Origin: Tannerellaceae bacterium
GTDB lineage: Bacteria; Bacteroidota; Bacteroidia; Bacteroidales; Tannerellaceae
Direction: 5' to 3'
Length of the DNA: 11,401 nucleotides
NCBI GenBank assembly: GCA_031265595.1
Contig: JAISCM010000032.1
Location: 1-11,401, forward strand
The position numbers and the translations under genes are program-made. This document shows, in pieces, positions 5,953 through 11,401 of the stretch; position 1 is the first letter of the stretch, and the number at the start of each line of letters is the position of its first letter. The notes beneath the pieces were generated by a model. The model was not told where the DNA came from. It was given only the letters and a program-made list of their open reading frames with translations, and did not search any database.

Positions 5953-7326
5953 ATGAATATTTCACTCAAACGCAATGATGATGCCATAAGTGGCGTTCTG
6001 GAAGTAGAAGTGGTAAAGGCTGATTATGCAGGCCAGGTAGAGAAAGGCTTACGTGGATACCAGCAAAAAGCGGAGAGACCGGGCTTTCGTAAAGGAAATG
6101 TGCCAATGGGCATAATCAGGAAGATGTACGAAAAACCCGTATTGGCCGATGAAGTAAATAAACTCGTTTCTGAAAGTGTGGCTAAGTACATACAGGAGCA
6201 TGGCGCAGATTTCTTAGGCGAGCCTTTACACAATGAAGAAAAACTGCTCAGTATAGATTTCGAGACCCAGGAGGATTTTGTTTTTTATTTCGATGTTGCC
6301 CTGGCGCCCGAAGTAACGGTTGACTGGAATAAAGACGATAAGCTGCCGTATTACCAGATAGCGGTAGATGATGAAATGGTTGAAGAGCAAGTGGATTCCT
6401 TCCGCGACAATTTTGGCGTATTAGATGATACGGTAGAAACGGTAGAAGAAAAAGACCTGATAAAAGGTCTCGTAACGGAGCTGGGAGACGACGGATCGCC
6501 CAAAGAAGGCGGCATAGTGATGGAAGACGGCATACTGATGCCTCTGTATATAAAGGATGAAGAAGAAAAGAATAAGTTTATTGGAGCAGCGAAAGGCAGC
6601 GCGATCACCTTCAATCCGGCCAAAGCGTATAACGGGGTTGTAGCAGAAATCGCTTCTTTCCTGAAGGTAAACCGGACGGAAGCAGAAAGCATTGTAACGG
6701 ATTTTACTTTTGAGATCAGGGAAATCTCCCATCACAGGAAAGCTGAAATGAACCAGGAGTTTTTCGACAAAGTACTTGGAGAAGGCAGCGCAACGACGGA
6801 AGAAGAATTCAGAAATAAAATAAAGGAGCAGATCCGTGAGCAGTTTACCCCGCAGAGCGACACCAAATTCTTACTGGACGCCCGTAAATACCTGCTGCAA
6901 AAGGTAGGAAGCGTAAGCTTTGCCGATGATATACTAAAGCGCGGGCTAAAGCTTTCGGGAGAAGGCAAGACAGCGGAGATGGTGGAAGAAGAGTATCCGA
7001 AGGTTATTGAAAACCTGACATTTCAGTTGATAAAAAGAGGTATTACAAAAAAGAATGACATTCCGGTTTTGGAGGAAGACGTAGAACGGATAGGAAGGCG
7101 CTTTGCCCAATCCTATCTGGCCCAATCCGGTATGTATTCTGCTTCCGCCGAAGTATTAGACAAGTATATGAAAGAATTGTTGGGCAACGAGCAAATACTC
7201 CGCACCATAATAGATCATGCCTTTGACGACAGGTTTATAACCTGGCTGAAAAACGAAGCCGACCTGGACGTTAAAGAGGTTTCTTACGACGATTTCAAAA
7301 AACTAACCGACGAAGAAAAGCAATAA
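5953..7326 (+). CDS. tig: trigger factor (ribosome-associated chaperone)
   Basis: The 457-residue protein matches trigger factor in length and layout. The N-terminal ribosome-binding domain carries the signature GFRKGNVP (44-51), the loop that contacts ribosomal protein uL23. A middle region (about 150-255) sits where the FKBP-type prolyl isomerase domain lies, but is poorly conserved, as is usual in Bacteroidetes. A long helical C-terminal domain (about 260-457) forms the chaperone cradle and ends in an acidic/lysine tail. It binds nascent chains leaving the ribosome and delays misfolding. The ATG at 5953 is preceded by AGGA directly adjacent, too close for a classical ribosome-binding site, in line with the weak Shine-Dalgarno use of the phylum. 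It has its own promoter and lies upstream of clpP; no clear terminator follows, so some read-through into clpPX is possible. Confidence 0.95.
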   Translation: MNISLKRNDDAISGVLEVEVVKADYAGQVEKGLRGYQQKAERPGFRKGNVPMGIIRKMYEKPVLADEVNKLVSESVAKYIQEHGADFLGEPLHNEEKLLSIDFETQEDFVFYFDVALAPEVTVDWNKDDKLPYYQIAVDDEMVEEQVDSFRDNFGVLDDTVETVEEKDLIKGLVTELGDDGSPKEGGIVMEDGILMPLYIKDEEEKNKFIGAAKGSAITFNPAKAYNGVVAEIASFLKVNRTEAESIVTDFTFEIREISHHRKAEMNQEFFDKVLGEGSATTEEEFRNKIKEQIREQFTPQSDTKFLLDARKYLLQKVGSVSFADDILKRGLKLSGEGKTAEMVEEEYPKVIENLTFQLIKRGITKKNDIPVLEEDVERIGRRFAQSYLAQSGMYSASAEVLDKYMKELLGNEQILRTIIDHAFDDRFITWLKNEADLDVKEVSYDDFKKLTDEEKQ

Positions 7327-7386
7327 ACAACCCAAATAAAGACTGTATAACAGCAGAAAGGGGTTTCTATCCAAAAAAAGTACCTG

Positions 7387-7440
7387 CGGATAACAAATTA
7401 ATTGTTTCTTTCGGAAATTTATTTATAACTTTGTTATCCG
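7387..7440. promoter_or_regulatory. exact 11-base inverted repeat framing the clpP promoter
   Basis: CGGATAACAAA (7387-7397) is the exact reverse complement of TTTGTTATCCG (7430-7440). The left arm lies just upstream of the -33 TTG and the right arm covers the TTTG of the -7 box through the predicted start region. The 32-base spacer is A/T-rich. It could be an operator for a dimer with looping, or a hairpin in read-through RNA from tig. No T run follows, so it is not a standard terminator. Confidence 0.6.
7402..7433 (+). promoter_or_regulatory. promoter of clpP-clpX-recQ
   Basis: TTG (7402-7404) and TAACTTTG (7426-7433) are separated by 21 bases and match the -33/-7 consensus. Transcription should start near 7440, giving a leader of about 78 bases before the clpP ATG at 7518. 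Confidence 0.7.
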
Positions 7441-7448
7441 GTTTACGT

Positions 7449-7470
7449 AAAGGAGGGGAATCCCTTCTTT
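7449..7470 (+). promoter_or_regulatory. hairpin in the clpP 5' leader
   Basis: AAAGGAGGG (7449-7457) pairs with CCCTTCTTT (7462-7470) through nine pairs, one of them G-U, around the tetraloop GAAT. It begins about 10 bases after the predicted transcription start. It could stabilise the mRNA 5' end or affect translation; no aptamer family is recognised. Confidence 0.5.
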
Positions 7471-7517
7471 ATGTCTTTATAATACAGAATACTAATTAAG
7501 ATTTTTAAGTTTAAGTA

Positions 7518-8180
7518 ATGGAAGATTTTAAAAAATATGCTACGAAGCATTTACGAATGAGCAGCAATGCGTTAGACAGCTACATAAATATAACGAGCGA
7601 TTATATTTCTCCAACGATCATTGAAGAACGCCAGTTGAATGTAGCCCAGATGGATGTATTTTCACGATTGATGATGGACCGCATCATTTTTCTGGGGACA
7701 CAGGTAAACGACTATACCGCCAATGTGATCCAGGCGCAATTGTTATACTTAGATTCCAGCGACCCGGGGAAAGACATATCTATCTATATAAACTCTCCCG
7801 GAGGATCTGTTTATGCCGGCTATGGCATCTATGATACCATGCAGTTCATCGGCTCGGATATATCTACTATCTGTACCGGTATAGCAGCCTCTATGGCATC
7901 TGTGCTGCTGGTAGCCGGAACGAAAGGAAAACGTTTCGCCCTGCCTCATTCACGCGTAATGATCCACCAACCGATGAGCGGGGCGCAAGGACAAGCCTCA
8001 GACATGGAAATTGCCGTTCGCGAAGTACTGAAAGTAAAGAATGAACTTTATACCATCATCGCAAACCATTCGGGGCAGCCTTTCGACAAAGTAGAGAAAG
8101 ACGGCGACCGCGATTATTGGCTGGATTCGGCCGAAGCAAAAGAATACGGCATGATAGACGATGTATTAACACGTAAATAA
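7518..8180 (+). CDS. clpP: ATP-dependent Clp protease proteolytic subunit
   Basis: The 220-residue serine peptidase (family S14) has the complete triad: Ser125 in [11 protein letters not shown], His150 in RVMIHQP and Asp199 in DRDYWL. The Ser-His spacing of 25 and His-Asp spacing of 49 equal those of E. coli ClpP. The oxyanion loop [11 protein letters not shown] (91-101) and the C-terminal [11 protein letters not shown] are intact. Fourteen subunits form the two-ring barrel that degrades proteins fed in by ClpX. The N-terminal roughly 30 residues are longer than the mature E. coli enzyme and may include a short propeptide; the cleavage site cannot be placed. The ATG at 7518 follows an A/T-rich leader with no Shine-Dalgarno. 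clpX begins 23 bases after the stop. Confidence 0.97.
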   Translation: MEDFKKYATKHLRMSSNALDSYINITSDYISPTIIEERQLNVAQMDVFSRLMMDRIIFLGTQVNDYTANVIQAQLLYLDSSDPGKDISIYINSPGGSVYAGYGIYDTMQFIGSDISTICTGIAASMASVLLVAGTKGKRFALPHSRVMIHQPMSGAQGQASDMEIAVREVLKVKNELYTIIANHSGQPFDKVEKDGDRDYWLDSAEAKEYGMIDDVLTRK

Positions 8181-8203
8181 AAACAGGAATCAGGCTTTCA
8201 TAT

Positions 8204-9433
8204 ATGGCAAAATCAGGTGAAACATGTACTTTCTGCGGAAGAAGCAGCCGCGATGTTAATATGCTTATAAACGGTATTTCGGGCGCTATCTGTGACGACT
8301 GCGCACAGCAGGCGTATGAAATAGTGCAAGAACAGATGCCGGCCCGCAGAACTTCCTTTGGGTTAAACAAAAAGGAGCTTCCCAAGCCGGAAGATATAAA
8401 AGCTTTTTTAGATCAATATGTAATCGGGCAAGACGAAGCCAAACGCTATCTTTCCGTATCGGTATACAACCATTATAAACGTTTGTTGCAGAAGGTAACC
8501 ACAGATGATGTAGAGATTGAAAAATCGAATATCATCATGGTAGGGGCCACCGGGACAGGTAAAACGTTATTGGCGCGAACGATTGCCAAACTGCTAAAAG
8601 TGCCGTTCTCTATCGTAGATGCTACGGTATTGACGGAAGCAGGCTATGTAGGAGAGGATATAGAAAGTATCCTGACGCGCCTGCTACAGGCAGCGGATTA
8701 TGATGTAGAAGCCGCCCAGCGCGGCATTGTATTTATTGACGAGATAGATAAGATCGCACGTAAAAGCGATAATCCGTCTATTACCCGCGATGTGAGCGGA
8801 GAGGGAGTCCAACAAGGCTTGTTGAAATTACTGGAAGGTTCGATTGTGAACGTACCCCCCCAGGGAGGACGTAAGCATCCCGAACAAAAGATGATAGCCG
8901 TAGATACCAAAAACATACTGTTTATCTGCGGGGGCGCGTTCGACGGAATAGAAAAGAAAATCGCCCAACGCTTAAATACGCGCGTGGTAGGCTATGCAGC
9001 CTCTAAAGAATCGAACCTGGTAGACAGGAATAATCTGCTGCAATACATTACGCCTACCGATTTGAAATCATTCGGATTGATACCCGAAATTATCGGGCGT
9101 CTTCCGATTCTTACCTATCTGGACCCTTTGGACAGGAAGACACTCCGGAGTATCCTGACCGAACCAAAAAATTCAATAATCAAACAGTATATAAAATTGT
9201 TTGAAATGGATGGAATTAAATTGACGTTTGATGAAGGCGTATTTGAATTTATTGTAGACAAAGCGTTGGAATTTAAACTGGGGGCCCGTGGTTTGCGCTC
9301 TATTGTAGAAGCTATTATGATGGAAGCCATGTATAGCATGCCTTCACAGAATAAGAAGAAGCTCCATGTTACGCCGGCATACGCACAGGATAAATTTGAA
9401 AAATCAGACAGAAACCGTTTGTTAATTGCATAG
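8204..9433 (+). CDS. clpX: ATP-dependent Clp protease ATP-binding subunit ClpX
   Basis: The 409-residue AAA+ unfoldase starts with the C4 zinc domain (Cys8, Cys11, Cys30, Cys33) that recognises adaptors and substrates. It continues with Walker A GATGTGKT (114-121), pore-1 loop GYVGED (147-152), Walker B VFIDE (176-180), pore-2 RKHP (223-226) and the sensor-2 LGARGLR (359-365). The loop that docks into ClpP reads VVGYAA (261-266) where E. coli has the IGF motif. The Walker A has Ala115 where E. coli has Pro. Hexamers unfold tagged proteins and pass them to ClpP. The gene is 23 bases after clpP and 27 bases before recQ with no terminator on either side, so co-transcription is likely. Confidence 0.97.
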   Translation: MAKSGETCTFCGRSSRDVNMLINGISGAICDDCAQQAYEIVQEQMPARRTSFGLNKKELPKPEDIKAFLDQYVIGQDEAKRYLSVSVYNHYKRLLQKVTTDDVEIEKSNIIMVGATGTGKTLLARTIAKLLKVPFSIVDATVLTEAGYVGEDIESILTRLLQAADYDVEAAQRGIVFIDEIDKIARKSDNPSITRDVSGEGVQQGLLKLLEGSIVNVPPQGGRKHPEQKMIAVDTKNILFICGGAFDGIEKKIAQRLNTRVVGYAASKESNLVDRNNLLQYITPTDLKSFGLIPEIIGRLPILTYLDPLDRKTLRSILTEPKNSIIKQYIKLFEMDGIKLTFDEGVFEFIVDKALEFKLGARGLRSIVEAIMMEAMYSMPSQNKKKLHVTPAYAQDKFEKSDRNRLLIA

Positions 9434-9460
9434 CGTTTAATACAGTCTATTTTTTAAACT

Positions 9461-11401
9461 ATGGTAAAAAAGGATTATCTAACTGAAAAACTGAAACTAC
9501 ACTTTGGGTTTGACACCTTTAAAGGGACGCAAAAGGCCATTATTGAAAACGTATTAGCCGGAAATGATACCTTTGTGTTAATGCCTACGGGAGGGGGGAA
9601 GTCATTATGTTATCAGCTACCTTCGCTCCTGATGGAAGGGACAGCCATTGTTATTTCTCCACTGATCGCTTTGATGAAAAACCAGGTTGATGCTATGAGA
9701 AATTTCAGTGAAGAGGATGGCATTGCGCATTTTTTAAATTCTTCTTTGAACAAATCGGCGATAGACCAGGTAAAAGAAGACCTCTTAAGCGGGCGGACGA
9801 AGCTGCTGTACGTAGCGCCCGAATCACTCACGAAGGAAGAAAACACGGACTTCCTGCGGCAGATACAAATTTCGTTTTATGCCGTAGACGAAGCGCATTG
9901 TATTTCGGAGTGGGGGCACGACTTTCGCCCGGAATACCGCCGTATACGTCCGATAATAACTGAGATAGGCAAGCGCCCTGTGATTGCCCTTACAGCTACG
10001 GCAACGCCGAAGGTGCAGCATGACATCCAGAAGAACCTCGGCATGATTGATGCAACGGTGTTTAAATCATCCTTCAATCGCCCGAATCTTTACTATGAGA
10101 TCCGCTCGAAAGGGCTTGATGTAGACCGGGAGATCATAAAGTATATCAAGAGTAAGGAAGGCAAGTCTGGCATCGTTTATTGTTTAAGCCGGAAGAAAGT
10201 GGAAGAGTTTGCCGATATATTGAAAGCGAACGGCATAAGGGCATTATCCTATCATGCCGGGATGGAGTCTCAGCAGCGCACGGCCAATCAGGATGCCTTC
10301 CTGATGGAAGAAGCCAATGTGATCGTGGCAACCATTGCCTTTGGCATGGGTATCGACAAGCCAGACGTACGCTACGTGATCCATTACGACATACCGAAAA
10401 GCCTGGAAGGCTATTACCAGGAAACAGGGCGCTCCGGGCGCGACGGCGGCGAAGGGCAATGTATCGCTTTCTATGCCTACAAAGACCTTCAGAAACTGGA
10501 GAAATTTATGCAGGGGAAGCCTGTGGCCGAACAGGAGATAGGCAAGCAGCTACTCCTTGAAACAGCCGCTTATGCCGAAACGGCCGTATGCCGGAGAAAG
10601 GTGTTATTACACTATTTTGGAGAAGAATATACTGAAGATAACTGTGGAAATTGTGATAATTGTTTGAATCCTAAGAAGCAAGTGGAAGCAAAAGATTTGT
10701 TGAGCGCAGTACTTGAAGTGGTAAGTACGCTAAAAGAAAAATTTAAGACAGAGTACATAATTCATATTTTACTGGGTAACGAAACGTCCGAAATCCAATC
10801 GTATAAACACAACGAGCTGGAAGTTTTCGCGTCAGGGCAGGACGAAGACGAAAAGACCTGGAACGCCGTAGTAAGGCAAGCCCTTATTGCAGGCTACCTG
10901 ACGAAAGATATTGAAAATTATGGTTTGCTAAAGATGACCGGAAAAGGGAAGGCATTTATGGATAAACCCGAATCATTCAAAATCATTAAAGATAATGAAT
11001 TTGAAGATGAGGAAGAAGATGCGCCTGTACGTGGAGGGGCGATATGCGCCGTAGACCCTATCCTTTATTCTATGATGAAAGACCTTCGTAAGAAACTTTC
11101 CAAACGGCTGGAAGTGCCGCCGTTCGTTATTTTCCAGGATCCTTCTTTAGAAGCTATGGCGACTACTTACCCTGTTACCCTGGAAGAACTGCAAAATATA
11201 CCGGGCGTAGGAGCCGGAAAAGCCAAACGATACGGAGAAGAGTTTATAGCGCTGATCCGTAAGCATGTGGACGAAAACGAAGTAGAGCGCCCCGAAGATT
11301 TGCGCGTCCGGACGGTTGCCAATAAATCCAAACTCAAAGTATGGATCGTACAGAGTATCGACAGAAATGTGGCCCTGGCTGATATTGCCATCACAAAAGG
11401 C
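9461..11401 (+). CDS. recQ: ATP-dependent DNA helicase RecQ (3' end outside window)
   Basis: The frame is open for 647 codons from the ATG at 9461 to the window end, without a stop. It shows the RecQ motif 0 region (HFGFDTFKGTQ, 14-24), Walker A MPTGGGKS (41-48), DEAH (143-146) with the following aromatic-rich loop CISEWGHDFRPEYR, motif V/VI (IAFGMGIDKPDVRYV, then QETGRSGRDG), and the zinc cysteines 377, 395, 398 and 401. A winged-helix RQC part and an HRDC domain (about 532-605, with LQNIPGVGAGKAKRYG) follow. The enzyme unwinds DNA 3' to 5' and acts in recombination and replication-fork repair. After HRDC the frame continues into a further C-terminal segment, consistent with the longer RecQ form in Bacteroidetes. 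It is the last visible gene of the clpP-clpX-recQ run. Confidence 0.96.
   Translation, partial: MVKKDYLTEKLKLHFGFDTFKGTQKAIIENVLAGNDTFVLMPTGGGKSLCYQLPSLLMEGTAIVISPLIALMKNQVDAMRNFSEEDGIAHFLNSSLNKSAIDQVKEDLLSGRTKLLYVAPESLTKEENTDFLRQIQISFYAVDEAHCISEWGHDFRPEYRRIRPIITEIGKRPVIALTATATPKVQHDIQKNLGMIDATVFKSSFNRPNLYYEIRSKGLDVDREIIKYIKSKEGKSGIVYCLSRKKVEEFADILKANGIRALSYHAGMESQQRTANQDAFLMEEANVIVATIAFGMGIDKPDVRYVIHYDIPKSLEGYYQETGRSGRDGGEGQCIAFYAYKDLQKLEKFMQGKPVAEQEIGKQLLLETAAYAETAVCRRKVLLHYFGEEYTEDNCGNCDNCLNPKKQVEAKDLLSAVLEVVSTLKEKFKTEYIIHILLGNETSEIQSYKHNELEVFASGQDEDEKTWNAVVRQALIAGYLTKDIENYGLLKMTGKGKAFMDKPESFKIIKDNEFEDEEEDAPVRGGAICAVDPILYSMMKDLRKKLSKRLEVPPFVIFQDPSLEAMATTYPVTLEELQNIPGVGAGKAKRYGEEFIALIRKHVDENEVERPEDLRVRTVANKSKLKVWIVQSIDRNVALADIAITKG

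Noticed and set aside
7327..7380. Terminator after tig
   Set aside because: Only a weak AACCC/GGGTT pairing with a long loop is found and no T run follows it.
8017..8024. TTCGCGAA inside clpP, the same core as array B
   Set aside because: A single copy within conserved coding sequence (Val-Arg-Glu-Val), without 22-base neighbours; most likely chance.
9461..11401. Frameshift or missing gene in 9434-11401
   Set aside because: Translation from the ATG at 9461 stays open to the last base; only the stop lies outside the window.

Overview
The window looks like chromosomal core DNA from a member of the Bacteroidales (Bacteroidetes). Three things point there: TAnnTTTG-type -7 boxes upstream of genes with no Shine-Dalgarno pairing, the gene order tig-clpP-clpX-recQ, and a lipoprotein with two DUF1080 domains. 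A Tannerellaceae-, Porphyromonadaceae- or Dysgonomonadaceae-like source is possible, but the sequence alone does not settle the genus.

Layout. Positions 1-519 hold the 3' end of an alpha/beta-hydrolase gene on the + strand. It ends in a bidirectional terminator shared with the convergent DUF1080 lipoprotein gene (576-1862, -). A small GtrA-like membrane protein (2009-2488, +) converges on an unrecognised protein with a long Lys/Glu-rich linker (2506-3219, -). lptB (3393-4145, +), the ATPase of the lipopolysaccharide exporter, converges on a CPBP-family membrane protease gene (4142-4999, -), and their stop codons overlap. Next come about 950 bases without a credible gene (5000-5952). Then follows the proteostasis and repair block: tig (5953-7326), clpP (7518-8180), clpX (8204-9433) and recQ (9461 to beyond the window end), all on the + strand.

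How the genes work together. Trigger factor receives nascent chains at the ribosome. ClpX unfolds substrates and feeds them into the ClpP chamber. clpP, clpX and recQ are separated by only 23 and 27 bases and have no visible terminator, so they probably form one transcript. tig and clpP each have their own good promoter. The rest of the window is a set of single or convergent housekeeping and envelope genes with no obvious shared pathway.

The unusual part is the gene-free stretch 5000-5952. It holds two separate arrays that both repeat every 22 bases. The first (5082-5279) is degenerate. The second (5736-5845) carries five TTCGCGAA-type palindromes at exact 22-base spacing and ends about 30 bases before the tig promoter. 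Between them lies a 59-base near-perfect inverted repeat rich in the heptamer TTTCACC. A second notable element is an exact 11-base inverted repeat that frames the clpP promoter. I see no defence system, CRISPR array, transposase, tRNA or rRNA here. Any undescribed biology would most likely be in these non-coding repeats or in the Lys/Glu-rich protein.
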